This document shows, piece after piece, positions 10,949 through 22,635 of a DNA stretch of 64,000 nucleotides. Position 1 is the first letter of the stretch, and each line of letters begins with the position of its first letter. The DNA is taken from positions 952,485 to 1,016,484 of the forward strand of contig NW_015622542.1 in NCBI RefSeq assembly GCF_000835495.1. Reading direction: 5' to 3'. This stretch comes from Cladophialophora immunda (Eukaryota; Ascomycota; Eurotiomycetes; Chaetothyriales; Herpotrichiellaceae). Under the pieces are notes generated by a model. The model was not told the DNA's origin and did no database searches. It was given only the letters and a program-made list of their open reading frames with translations. The translations under genes were made by a program, and so were the position numbers.

Positions 10949-13471
10949 ATGGAACTGGAGTCATTCGCGCGACAAGACCACGGTTCGAGGGCGGCGGTCA
11001 CGGTTAAGCCATCACTCCACGATGCAGCCTGCGTTCGATGCCGACAGCAAAAGGTCCGTTGCTGCACTCTTTAGGCTCCTGCGAAATCTAATACTCACCT
11101 GGAGTCTTACATTTAGCTCAAATGCTCAAAGGAAAAGCCAGCTTGCAAAAGATGCATGAACCTGTCCAGACTGTGCAGCTATCCTTCTCCACCAGATCGG
11201 AAACGTCTGATGGCTGAACGGCGAAGCAAGATGAACTTGGAAAATGCGCATCAAGTGCCTGTCGGGGCTCCTAGTAAGTCCCTGTCCACCTGTCCGGTTG
11301 CTCTGACTAACATTAAGGCTCTGTCGAAGGACCTCCATTGGACGGCTTTACCAAAGGTTCCGCCAGCGGCTCACCACCGATTGTTCTGACTCCGTCTCAA
11401 CAACAGCTAAATCATAATGTACATGACGATTTATTCCCAAGCAGCGAGATGGCGATGTTCCTCATTGAGGTTTACTTCTCTCGAGCTTATAACGCCACTC
11501 TGCTATATCACAAAGAACGTTTTGTTTCTCACTGGATTAGGCGTCGCCTTCCGAGCTTCATTGCCCTCAGCATATTTGCGACTGCGTCAATCTTCCTGAG
11601 AAACGGCCAGTCCTCGAATCCTCCCCTTACACTTGCCGACTCAGCCCATGACTGGGAGAAAGTGGGCGCAGACTGGGCAAACCGAGCCTCTCAGCTAGTC
11701 CTGGCGCATGCAGATATTCCCAGTCTGGAGACCGTGCAAGCTTGTCAAACCCTCGTTCTCTATTGGCTCGCTCATGGACAGACTCAACGCGTCAATATAC
11801 ATGCGAACGTCGCCTATCGAGTATGTCGCCTGCTTGGCATTAATCAAGAATCCGCCGCCGATGACCCAATAACAGCTGAGCAGGAAAGACGCTGCCTGTG
11901 GGCTTGCTGGATCACTCAATGTATAAGTCAAGACAACGCCACATTCAAGGGTCGCTGCTGGAATGACATTGCGGGCATTCCACTGCCTGCCACTGAGATA
12001 TCTTACATTAGAAGCGAGCCTTGCCCCTATGAATATCTCACGAGCGATGGAGAGGTGGGGCAGATACCTCAGTCTTCTTTGGAGCATCCAGACACTTGGT
12101 CTCCCATGTCAGAGCTGGTGAAACTCGCTGGATACTGGTAAGTTGGATTACGCCTGACATTCTTGCTCCCACGTCTAACGTCCTTTGGTGCTCCACGTAT
12201 TTATTTTGTCTGCATAAGTCAGTTGAAAGGGCTTGAGAGTCACTGACGTTTCACAGGTGGGAAATTCACGACTTTGTCAAGCAAACATCAAACTGCACCC
12301 CTGTCGAAGCCAAACGCCATCTAGCATCTTGGATGAACATTTCATCACGACTGGAGAAGATTCAAGATGCTTTGCCAACACTATACCGGCAAAGACCAGC
12401 GCTCTCGCGTCATTCAGATGTCAACATTGAAACGTTGTTCTCGTTACTATGTCTTCAGCATGCCTGTGCCTGTGTGTTGGTGAGAGACCCAGCCCAGTTC
12501 GCTAGCCTTATGACTTTCAGTCTCTGACTCACCGGAAGCTGCTACTCCGCAGCAAGCAGCTTCCGATTACTAAATTCTGCCAATATTTTGATTGTTTGAC
12601 TTCTCATATCTGCTTCCGTCGCCCGAAGGCTGATCTTTTTCGAATTTCAGAATGCATCGATTGTCCCATTATACTCACGTTGGACGATTTCGCTCAATCT
12701 GCCAAAGAAGATGATTCTGTCAGCAGCGCAGGAGGTTTTAGATAACGCTTCTGTGATCCTCAACATGGCCAATGAGCTCTGCAGCCTGTCGCCGGATCCA
12801 AGCAAAATATCCGCCCTGACTGGATACTGTCTCTATTTCTCTGTATTTGTTCAGCAGAAATACCTGACTACGCAGCCCACTTTCGGGACGCAAGCGACGG
12901 AGTCTACCAATGGAGCATTCTCGATTCTGAACACGCTGCAAGACTACTGGTACCCACTCAAAAATTTTGTAGGTTCAACCCATCCGCAATGACCCCTGTG
13001 TCACTGACAGAACACGTGAAGATCACAAAGCTCCGGGAACAATTCGAACAATACAGTCAGCGTCAAGACGTGGACGGAGAAATACAAAAAATGAGTCAAT
13101 TCACGCCAGGGCAAGGCGAGACTCAATCGTCTAAGGGGTTTCCCGACATCGAGCATTACGTGGAGGATGAAGTTAACATTTTGCGAAAGTCTCCTGGAGG
13201 TTCGGTGCCTCTAAATCAAACATTCAGCAACCAAGCCAGGGGAGCCCCGAATGCGCAGGTCGTTGGAATGCCACGTCCCACAGTAGGCGCCGCAGAAAAG
13301 ATGCTCTCGCCGAGGCAAGATGAATCAGGCCGGCCCTGGCCCGTTGTCGAGCACAGTTCATCTCACTTTGTGGACCCCAACTCCTGGCCATGGTGGGATA
13401 TCGGAGCAGGGTCAAACGATCCAGACGAATTGTCTCTTGCAAACATATGCATGATGGAAAACGGCTACTGA
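10949..13471 (+). CDS. Zn2Cys6 transcription factor with fungal-specific domain
   Basis: Six exons: 10949-11053, 11117-11273, 11318-12137, 12257-12479, 12651-12968 and 13031-13471, about 687 residues. The zinc cluster spans exons 1 and 2: CVRCRQQK, intron, then LKCSKEKPACKRC and CMNLSRLC by position, fitting CX2CX6CX6CX2CX6C. The fungal-specific domain follows, including the characteristic RVCRLLGINQE and RRCLWACWITQCIS around residues 250-290. The fifth intron has two possible acceptors; I prefer the one giving a 62-base intron with a CTGAC branch site, because the alternative needs only 38 bases. It lies between the MFS and the FAH-like gene on the same strand, so those and the cupin are its likeliest targets. 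Confidence 0.85.
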
Positions 13472-13721
13472 GACACCCGGGGACCACATCCCGAAGCTCG
13501 GACCGAACAGGTCACACACCGGCTCCACTTCCAGCTAAGCCTTGTGCTCTCCTGCACTGGTGAGACTGATGAAGAACCGGATGCCATAATACTCAGTATT
13601 CCCAGCTTCAATAGTGGAATATTCAACTCGAGGGCTGACAAGATACTACAATCCCGTGGCCAAGTAGGGCTGATCGATGTGTCTTTGTTAACAATCAGCG
13701 CCGAGAAGCCACTGGTCCAAT

Positions 13722-15237
13722 ATGTTGGTAACATACCCCATCCATGTGGAAGTGGGATCCCCTTTCCCCATCGAAAACATTCCCTTCGGTGTGTTCTCTA
13801 CGATTGAAAAGGTGAGTGAAACAGATCTTGGGTATCGCTTGTCTCTACATGCTAAGTACTTCTCACAGCCTGTAGCACGCATCGGGACTATCATCGGTGA
13901 TTTCATTCTTGATTTGAGCGTCTTAGCGTCGAGAGGCATCTTCACATCCCCCAAAGGCAACGGAGCGGCAAAATCATCTTCATGCCGCGATACCGGCTCT
14001 GTCTTCTTTGAACAGACCCTGAACGCCTTCGCCGCTCAAGGCCGGGCCTTCCACTCCTCCATACGCATGCAAATCATCCATCTTCTATCCAACCCTAACT
14101 CCATCTTGTTCACCGACGATGCGCTCAACGGTCTCGCTTTTCTCCTCGCGAGGAACGCAACCATGCATCTTCCCATGCACATCCACGGCTTCGCTGACTT
14201 CCTGTGCTCGGAGGTCCATGCCACAAACGTACGTGCGACGGGCCTTCTCAGCATCGGCGATTGTTATGCTCCATCCGGTGTCTGCGTGCATGTTATATGT
14301 GAATGCTGAAATGACATGACTCTAGTGCGCCCGTATTGCAGGCCAATCCCTCCATCCCAGCTTCTACGGGTTTCCCACCGCGTACAACGGTCGCGCCTCC
14401 TCCATCGTCCCCAGCGGAACGCCAGTGAAACGGCCTCGTGGCATGCTTAAAGGGCCGCCTGCTGCTGCTCCTATTCTCAACGGCACCAAAGATAACACCG
14501 GGTACAGGCTTGGACCGACTGCTCGCCTTGATTTTGAGCTCGAGATCGGCGTTTTCATCTCCAAACCGGTCCCTTACGGCCGAGACGACGTGACTGCGGA
14601 CGAGGCAGCAGAGGAACACATCTTCGGGTTTGTGCTGCTGAATGACTGGAGTGCGAGGGACGTGCAGTTCGCGGAGATGGTGCCGCTAGGGCCGTTCAAC
14701 GGTAAGGCGACGGCCACGACGATAAGCCCTTGGGTGATCATGCCTGACGCGCTGGAGAATGTGGCATGTGGAAGCAGCGTGGAGAGGGCAAGGGAGGAGA
14801 TGGACTTGTGGCCTAGACATCTGCAACATAGCGCCGCGTCTTTCGAGAAGAGCACGTTTGATGTGGAGCTCGAGGTCGCGGTTATTGGGAAGGACGGAGT
14901 CAGGGACGTCGTGTGCGAGTCGAATCTGAGACATTTGTACTGGAGCCCGGCGCAGATGGTGGCGCATCAGGCTTCTTCAGGGTGCGGCCTCAAAGAGGGA
15001 GACTTGATTGGAACGGGCACGATTTCTGGGCCGAACCACAGCGATCAGACACCGCGCCTGGGGTGTTTGTTTGAGCTGACAGAGGGCGGGAGAAGGAGCG
15101 TGAGCTTGAAGTCGGGGAGGAAATTGACCTGGTTGGAGGACGGGGATGAGGTGGTGTTCACCGGGTGGGCGAGGGCGGCTGGGAGAAGCATTGGCTTTGG
15201 CGAGGCGAGAGGACTCGTCATGCCGGCTGCTTTGTAG
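13722..15237 (+). CDS. Fumarylacetoacetase-like hydrolase, divergent paralogue
   Basis: Three exons (13722-13811, 13869-14228, 14326-15237), 453 residues. The N-terminal domain has NIPFGVFST and ARIGTIIGD, and the catalytic domain has AYNGRASSIVPSGTP, LDFELEIGVF, LLNDWSARDVQ, VPLGPFNGKA and GDLIGTGTISGP. All of these are landmarks of fumarylacetoacetase, which cleaves fumarylacetoacetate at the end of tyrosine breakdown. The catalytic His (HATN, residue 147), the metal Asp (140) and the Lys after LGPF are kept. Several residues that hold the substrate in mammalian FAH are changed: Tyr128 is Leu, Tyr244 is Met, and the segment with Arg142 is three residues shorter. So I infer C-C bond hydrolysis of a different beta-diketone. 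It is next to a Zn2Cys6 regulator and a DUF1772 gene. Confidence 0.9.
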
Positions 15238-15557
15238 GATTAACTACTCGTTTTGCGAGGGTAGAAGGTTTGCCGCCACCGCTATTGCTGGGTCAGTGAG
15301 CATACAATACCCGAGTTACAAGCCTCTAGTGCTCCGGGATCGAGAGAATTCGTCGCTCAAACACGAGATAATGTCCACTTTTTTCAGAGATGTGTAGACT
15401 CAAACACCGAAAGCGGAGGATTGACGACACAAGCGAGCGATATCTTGCCATTAAAAATGGGACAGCGGCTAGCGTTCAATGATCGGAGAAGAGTCATGAG
15501 CCATAGAGTACATTGAATTCAAGAGTATGCTGCTGCAATCATGTTGCTCCCCATCCA
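15238..15557. other. Short convergent intergenic region
   Basis: 320 bases between the stops of the FAH-like gene and the DUF1772 gene. Nothing recognised in it. Confidence 0.4.
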
Positions 15558-16187
15558 TCACGCCAGCATCGCAACGGCGCCCAACACCCCTCCCGCCAAC
15601 GGCAACAGACTCCGGATGCCGTTCAAAGTGGTCCACTTTGCGATGAGGCCCTCGACCTCCTCGTCGCCCGGCGGCTGCAAGGGGGTGCTTGGACCCTTCG
15701 ACGCCGCGTCCGAGTGTCGAATCAGCTTGTTGTTCGTCGCGGACATGGCGATGAGGGTGAAGGGCACGATCCCCAGCGTCAGCACCGCCGCCGAGCCGTA
15801 GTACAGGGACAGTGGACCCAGTGACGCGACCACCCGCCGGGCCGACCACGCGAGATAGAGATACGCCGCGGCCGTGATGACGGCGATGGGCGGGTTCTGG
15901 GCCTTCCCGGCCTCGTAGATGTAGCGCCATTGCCGCGACACGGCGCTGGCCGACACGCCGTCCTCGGCGGTGGAACGGCGCAGAGCAGGCGTGGCCATCA
16001 AGGAGAGGGCGGCGATGTTGCCTTTGTTGTCGATGTCAGTATGCGTACGTGTTCCGCTTTCGACTCGGAAAACCCGTGAAGCACTTTACACACGGCGTTC
16101 TCAAGCGGGTGTGCACTCACCTCCTAGCCACGCCGCTCCAGTGACACCGATGATTTTCGCGGCGCGCAGATAAATGGAGGACTCCAT
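15558..16187 (-). CDS. DUF1772 anthrone oxygenase-like protein (HypC/AflX-neighbour family)
   Basis: Two exons (16121-16187 and 15558-16021) joined across a 99-base intron to give WLGGNIAALSLMATPALRR; 176 residues. The start MESSIYLRAAKIIGVTGAAW is the usual N-terminus of small DUF1772 proteins such as HypC, EncC and GedH, which oxidise anthrones to anthraquinones without a cofactor. Four hydrophobic helices can be seen: residues about 8-30, 75-93, 103-122 and 155-175. The conserved WRYIYEAGKAQNPPIA loop is present between helices 1 and 2. The gene is short but complete for the family. Together with the questin-oxidase-like gene it points to anthraquinone chemistry, but no polyketide synthase is nearby, so the anthrone-like substrate is an inference. 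Confidence 0.85.
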
Positions 16188-16786
16188 GGTTCGACGCGGG
16201 TGGGGACCGAAGAGGGTACGTACGTTCCCGATGTTTTTCTCTTGGAGATACGGAAAGCAGAGGATTTGTTCGGGCACAGAAGAGGTCCATGATTCAACGT
16301 TTATATACCGTGTCGCGCTCCGCGGTCTCCCGGGCAGCTGTGGCGAGACTCGAGACTCGGTCGAAATTGGCTCCGAGGCTGTGGCCGCGTCAACCAATCA
16401 GCACAGGGTCCGGAAGGCACAAGGCTGTTCCGACGGAGGCTTGTAGCGGTGGCTGTTATTGGGATCAACGTCATTGAGCGTATCGTTCGGTCCATCAATT
16501 GCACCTCAACAAGAGACCTCGAGGATCTTCTTAGAGGCGCATCCCGGCTTATACAGAGCCCTGGACGGCTTTCTGCCCTACTCAACTGTCTCTACGCTTC
16601 CGATGTTCTGGACACACCCCACGAAGTTTCCGCTTGATGATTTGACAGGTTGCACATCGAAGATCTGTGGAACGAGCATTGGACATTCCCCCCATACCAC
16701 AGTGATATTCTAGGTTCATACAGGTATATTACCCACTCACCCGCATCTGGATCGTAGAAGACACATTTAGATCCGGCGACAGGATC
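16188..16786. other. Intergenic region, DUF1772 promoter
   Basis: About 600 bases between the DUF1772 start and the stop of the next minus-strand gene. No gene seen. It contains the promoter of the DUF1772 gene. Confidence 0.4.
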
Positions 16787-19136
16787 TCAACTGTCCAGTG
16801 GAATAGTCATAAGCCAGGAAAGATCGTTGGGATCAAACACCGAGTCAAAGTCGAGGAAAGGTTCGTTGGAGAACAAGTAAAGGTCATCTTGTGGAGCGGC
16901 CCCCGCCGTGTCAGCCACGGGTACTTCGATGTTGTCCACTGGCTCAGGTGGGCGCCAAGATGACATTGAAGGTGAGCGTTGGCCGATATTCTGAGCAGCG
17001 GACGAGGTGTTCGGTTGAGACTGTTGAGAGTTGCCTTTGAAGCGAGAGTACTGTTGGGGAACGGCGTCGGAGAGAAGACGCAGGGTCGTAGTGAGACGCT
17101 TAATGGAGGTGCCAAAGGGGCTGTACCAGTCGAGAATTTCCATGGCCTTGCGCCAGCCGTCGAGAATCGATTCCTCCGAGACATCGGCGAAGATGGCAGG
17201 GCAGAGGCGAGCAGCAATGAGTACCGTTGCCGACGTATACAAGTAAAGGACGTTGTACCACCATGCTGCTAGACTTCCACTATCCCCGGCGTTGCGCCCT
17301 CTTTCTCGATAGATGATGTGGATGGCTTCGAGTGCGACGCGGACACACACAATCGCACACTGAAGAAAGACTCTATGGGAGAGTGCGCTGGCCAAGGGAA
17401 CAGACCGGTCTCCGTTGTAGAATTCTGTGGTTATGAAACTCGACAGGACAGGTCTCAAGAGCAACAAACGCACATGTAGCTGCCTAAGATTCCATTAGCA
17501 ACAGCCAGAAGCCACCCCTGAGCGGTTATCATTAGGAAGCGAACCTTTGGTGCAAGATGACGGCTTGGCGATACAGCTGGGCGCCTCTCACTTCAACTTG
17601 GGGCCTTGGATCCATCTTCAAATGGTCGGGAATGCTGTTTTCCCATCCGAACAGTCGGTGCTCAATCTCAAATACCGAGGATTGTCCTTCGCTCAAGGAA
17701 CCGAAATATTTGTCGGCGTCAAGGGGACGAGTCTGTTTGAAGTTGACGGAGTAGAAGTTGAACAACACGTCGTGCAAAATTGTGTACAATTTAAGCGAGT
17801 GGACGTAGAATTCGACCGCCGATGATCGCTGCGAACCGGCTGCTTGTTCCTGGGGAGGGCTGCGCATAAGATCTTCCTCCTCGATCGCGAGGGGAAGGGG
17901 CACCGTGACCGCCGCCTTCGGACCTATCATGCAAGGCCGACCATATGTCATGCAGATAACTCTATCCATAAGAATACACCCATGCCAGACTTTGCGCAGA
18001 AGCTCTCGCGTTCGGATATCAGGGGCACGTTCGCTGGTCTCCGGTAAATGAAGCCCCAGGCTTTGTGCGGTGCGTATCCCAAGTCCAACAAACATCCAAC
18101 ACGGATGGGGTTCATTAGTACTCTGGAAGTATTGTGCAAGAAGCAAAAAAGATTGTACCGAGCGAACTGATCCGCCGTCCACAATATCCAGTAGACCTCG
18201 CGCCCTGGTGTAATAGGTGTGGGCAAGCTGCTCTCGCTCTTCGATCGAGGTTGACTCATCCAACTGACTGGCAAGGGCAAACATCGTATTTAATAAGCAC
18301 AGGTAAGACCGCTCATCATCGATCGGCCCAGCATCCCCTTTCCAGAGCTTCTCGTAATCTTCTTGAACGCGGGGTTTGTCCAGGTATGGGTAAAGGACGT
18401 GGACGTATTTCCAATAGACAGACATCAGAATGTCTGCCCTGCGTCGAGAGGGCAGGACATAGTCAAACTGTTTCTGTGTGGTTGAGGCATTGCCGGAGGC
18501 AGGTAGATGTTGCAGTTGTGGATTTGGGGTCAAGGACTGTCGCTCCGGTTGTGTGGCGCCACTGACCTTTTGCTGAATCATCCTTTTCACGCTTTGCATA
18601 AACGTTCCAGCGCTGGAGCTTCCAAAGAAACCTGCTCCACTGTCTTCTTCCAAAGCGGCGCCGATAATGGCGTGGACGGACTGTTCCGAAGGAGACACAT
18701 GTTGCGGTCCCAATGCGGCATCCTGGCCTTCGTGTAGTCTTACAGAACTACGCACGCCAGCGTCCCCCGGTTGTATATTAGGCGCAAGAGGTGAGTGAGA
18801 CGAGGGAGACAGAGTCGATTGATAGATGACGGGCGGTATCTGGTCGGAAGGCGACTCTCGAGGAGCGGAAGCTGCATGTGGCCAGAGACCCTCGAGGGAA
18901 GCGGCCGGGTGTGAAAGCGGAGCCCGTCGATCGGCGCTTTGACGTTGTTCTGTACCTGTAGATGAAGTCGGAAGCGAAGCCGCCGTACTGGTTTTCCAGG
19001 TACATCTCAGGCCAGTTCCCGCCTTCTTCTGGCAAGGTTGGCACACAGGTCCACGGCCATCACACTTTGTCTTCCGGAGGCGGCACGGTTGGCATGCGAG
19101 GCTCACCTTCTGCCTCTTGACTCTTGCGGGTTGCAT
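16787..19136 (-). CDS. Zn2Cys6 transcription factor
   Basis: Two exons, 17545-19136 and 16787-17483, joined across a 61-base intron to give VILHQRQLHVRLLLLRP; about 762 residues. The N-terminal zinc cluster (residues 15-45) reads CQPCRLRKTKCDG, then CQPCQKKAG and a last Cys, preceded by a basic stretch RVKRQKVSLA. A long low-complexity Ser/Pro linker follows. The fungal-specific domain starts near residue 230 (PSRRRADILMSVYWKYVHVL) and includes GLGIRTAQSLGLHLPE and RKVWHGCILMDRVICMTYGRP, which are hallmarks of this family. The C-terminus is acidic-aromatic (FLDFDSVFDPNDLSWL), a likely activation tail. It is transcribed toward the DUF1772 gene. Target genes are unknown. Confidence 0.9.
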
Positions 19137-21316
19137 ATGTGAGCGCGCTCTGGATGGATGTAGTTGTTACAAGGGGAATGTTTGACATGCAAAGTCCCTG
19201 CGCAGAATTCCGCCTCCAACCTCAGTTAAACGGTGCAGCCACTCCCGCTAAAGTTTGCCGAAGGCTGGGCACGTGCCACGCAGGGGCATCCAACAGTCTA
19301 CAAGTATACAAGTACCTCGTAGATATCACGGCCCTTCGCAATGTCCAGAAACATCTTGAGCGACAATGTTCCAAGCCTACTCCCGACTTAAATGTCAGTG
19401 ACTTCTATGCTTTCCATAACTCAAAGAACTCAGTCATGGTTGCCTCATTCAAGGCTCCGCCATCGCCGCCTTTGGTTTCTGATGCCAACTCTATTCTTGG
19501 GACTGGGAAAAGGCTGAGAATTCGTATATCCTCACTTTTCTCCCAGTCCTTCCTCCCAAATGTTGAGATAGCATCTCCGTCTCCGAAGGCAATTGTTTCC
19601 CAAGTTGCCGAGCGGACAGTTGAAGCTTCAGAAGGCCCCCATCGTGAAAGGGGAACACCGACTCATAAGACCATCTCACCCCTTTGAAGCGGTGCCATTG
19701 AGATGTATTTCAAATTGTTCAGCCAATGGTTGAACGCGTTGATGAATCTGGAGTAGGCATGGCCCGCTACCAACAACGGCAGCCTGGTAATATCCTTGTC
19801 AAGGCATCGGGAAGAGGGCCTTTCTGTCCGTCCGTATCGAAACATTCGTCCGCTAACCCACCTACCTTGCTGCTGTCTTGGTGTAGATGGTCGCAGGTGG
19901 GGATCCTCCTTCAGGCATAGCGATAGCTCAGGAGACGCTATTGCGAAAGGAACAAACACTCCCTTGTAAAGACATCGCCTTAAGGAGCGGTGCAGACTGC
20001 CAAGTTGGGCAACAGATCCCTTAGCAACCTGCTCGCTCAGGCTTACGGACTCTTCGTTCTCCCGAGTCGGAAGATCTTGCTTGTCACGACCGACTGCTTT
20101 CAAAGATACGAATGGGACCAGTGGTTGATTTGTCTCTGCTCCGGTATACACGGTCTGGGGGAAGCTCTACTGTGGAGGTGGGACAGTCGGACGTCTCTCC
20201 GACTGGACATATGCACTTCCCCACAGCCCACGTCTGATCGACAGAGCACCGCGGAAGCACATAACGAACCGGGAACGGGCAATTTTGGGTCCGAGTGAAT
20301 TGCAATAGTCTCGGTGGGACAATTACAGGTCTCTGAATGCAGGTACCTCTTTCTAGGCAAACAAATAACGAGGAGAGCGGTTTGCATCCCGGTGAGTTGT
20401 GGGACTCGGGAAGAACAATGCTGCGGAAGAATGCATATCAACAGATCTTTACTGCTTGGCACACAATGTTGTATCTTCCACTTGCCGGACCCAAAGCCCG
20501 CATGATCGGTGACATGAGGCTTGTCCCATGTCCCTAGTCCCAATCTCATCATCGCACAGATACTGAACCCGCGGAGCTTCTTTATCGATGTCCTGATACA
20601 CAGCACCAAGCCTAAGGCTTGTCGTCTGAATGACAGCGTTTTCTCTGGTGTATATTGCACCGAGAACGCAGTCTTCGATGCTGGACGCGACCAGAGATGT
20701 AAGTTACCAGGTCACTTTGAGGAGAGAAAGGGGCCATGTTAGGCGGCATGATGAAGGCACCAGGTCTTGTTGAATACCGCGGTGATAGATGCCCATGCTC
20801 GTCCAAGCCTATGTTTCAATATCATATCCGAGAGCTCCACTGTTCTTATAAAGACTCTGATACCCATTGTAATGAAAGATATGACAACCTAAGCCACAGG
20901 TATCCTAAAGCAGATTGAGATTTTGCTCGTGGTGGGGACCTATAGGCGCCGTGGACGACATTGTTCGTGTAGCTGGTCAGAGACTGAACCGCTGTGTCTA
21001 GAAAAAGGGCTATTAATACGTATAGCCAAGCGCTACAAATAGGTTGCGACTTCAAGTAGAGGAGGCGGGATGGAGTCTTTCGTTTTCTCGACAAGGCGCG
21101 CACTGCACCGGTTGCCTGACAAAATGAATACTCAGTAAGATCGGCTCCCGCTCGATACAGCCTCCGGAACCGGAACCGCGAATCATATATTACCTCCTAA
21201 CGATCCCCTTACCGCCCTATATGTATTGATCAATTTACGTCTTGAACCAAACAACCACGCATGCTCAGATTGGTCCCTTCTTTCCCGAGTGAACAATAGA
21301 TATAGAGGCAAAGACC
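19137..21316. other. Intergenic region between divergent genes
   Basis: About 2.2 kb between the start of the Zn2Cys6 gene and the start of the TAXI-like gene. Open frames up to 187 codons occur on both strands (for example 20100-20660 minus), but none shows a domain, a splice pattern or a protein-like composition I trust. I see no repeat or transposon end. Confidence 0.4.
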
Positions 21317-22333
21317 ATGTCTACCTCTTCCGTGCCAGATATTGAAGGCCTCACGGTCAATGACAAGGGCGAGCCCACACTCCCCAGATCCTACACTCTC
21401 AGCTTCGTCGGCGACTGGGGCGGCGCCAACTTCCACCGGATCTGCTCGTGGCTGACCCAAGAGTTCTGCGACCGCGCCGGTCCCGGGAGCCGGACTTCGA
21501 TCTGGAGCCTACGAGACGGCGGCCTCGACGCGCTGAGGCAACTCCACGAGGGCGCCGCCGACCTGGCCATTGCCACTCCCGCCGCGTTGTTGAAAAGGGC
21601 CCTTACCGGAGAAAGCCCATTTACGACAGCGATGCCGCACTTGCGCGCCTTGGGCGTCCTCCCGCAGAACGACCGGATGGTCCTCGCCGTGGACCCGAAG
21701 CACAACGTCAAAACGTATGCGGAGCTTCGGGAGCGCAAGCCGGCGCTGCGGATCGCGACCTCGGTCAACGACGGGACGAACTTCATCGGCTACGTGGCCG
21801 AGGAGTTTCTGAACGCGCACGGCATCTCGAAGGCAACCGTGGTGGATGAGTGGGGCGGGACCGTCCTGACGGCCCAAAGGCCAGAGCAATGTGTGGCGCT
21901 GGTGGAAGAGGGCAAAGCCGACGCTCTCCTTCAAGAAGCCATCATGACGCCGTGGTGGAGCGGGCTGGTCGAGGGGCACAAACTGGTCCCTCTCGCCGCC
22001 GAGCCGGATGCCTTGCAGGCCCTACACCGATCTCTCGGCCTGAGGTCGAACTACCTCCCCGCGGGGTTCTGGAAGAACTTGGCCCAGGAGCTGCCGGCGC
22101 TGGATTTCTCGGACTTTGTGGTATTGGTCAGAGACGACATGCCCCGGGAGGTAGCGTATCTTCTTGCCTGGTGCCTGGTCGAGACGAGGCACCTGATTGA
22201 AGGACAGTACAAACATCTCGCCCCGGAGAAGAGCCCGTTGAGTTATCCACTCGAGCCGAAGAAGATGGCACAACCTCCCTTCCCACTCCACGACGGTGCA
22301 AGGGAGTATTACTCCAAGGCTGGGTACATATAG
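21317..22333 (+). CDS. TAXI-family (NMT1-like) periplasmic-type solute-binding protein in a fungus
   Basis: Single uninterrupted exon, 338 residues. The order of elements is that of TAXI-type TRAP solute-binding proteins of bacteria: a first strand SYTLSFVGDWGGANF, the segment LHEGAADLAIATPAA where these proteins detect ligand, PHLRALGVLPQNDRMVLAVD, a linker strand LRIATSVNDGTNF, and EEGKADALLQEAIMTPWW. Unlike bacterial members it has no signal peptide: the N-terminus is polar (STSSVPDIEGLTVNDKGEP), so the protein should be cytosolic. No TRAP membrane subunits are nearby. Lack of introns and the family distribution suggest an origin by transfer from bacteria. It probably binds a small carboxylate; whether it has an enzymatic role is unknown. 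Confidence 0.8.
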   Translation: MSTSSVPDIEGLTVNDKGEPTLPRSYTLSFVGDWGGANFHRICSWLTQEFCDRAGPGSRTSIWSLRDGGLDALRQLHEGAADLAIATPAALLKRALTGESPFTTAMPHLRALGVLPQNDRMVLAVDPKHNVKTYAELRERKPALRIATSVNDGTNFIGYVAEEFLNAHGISKATVVDEWGGTVLTAQRPEQCVALVEEGKADALLQEAIMTPWWSGLVEGHKLVPLAAEPDALQALHRSLGLRSNYLPAGFWKNLAQELPALDFSDFVVLVRDDMPREVAYLLAWCLVETRHLIEGQYKHLAPEKSPLSYPLEPKKMAQPPFPLHDGAREYYSKAGYI

Positions 22334-22635
22334 TAATGTAAGGAGGCGGCAAAAGCTTTCCAGGGTAGAAGTGGTTCCAATGCTGGTTTCATTCAAAGCA
22401 ACTCCAAGGCTCGATGCATGCAAGTCACCGGCTACGAGTACTCTAAGAGTAAAACTGAAATGATGACAGTGGTGACATGGAGGATTCAATTTCGATCACG
22501 GTGTGCAACAGAAGCCGCCTCTTCAATAAGGTCTGAGTATTCAGCTACTAGCATACTATCCGAGTAGATACAGCCGTTGCCATAGTACAAATTACACCGC
22601 GCAGACATGCGGAGTGGGAGACATATATTATAGTC

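Noticed and set aside
20100..20660. Open frame of 186 codons on the minus strand
   Set aside because: No recognisable motif and another long frame overlaps it on the same strand. Judged a chance frame in a gene-free region.
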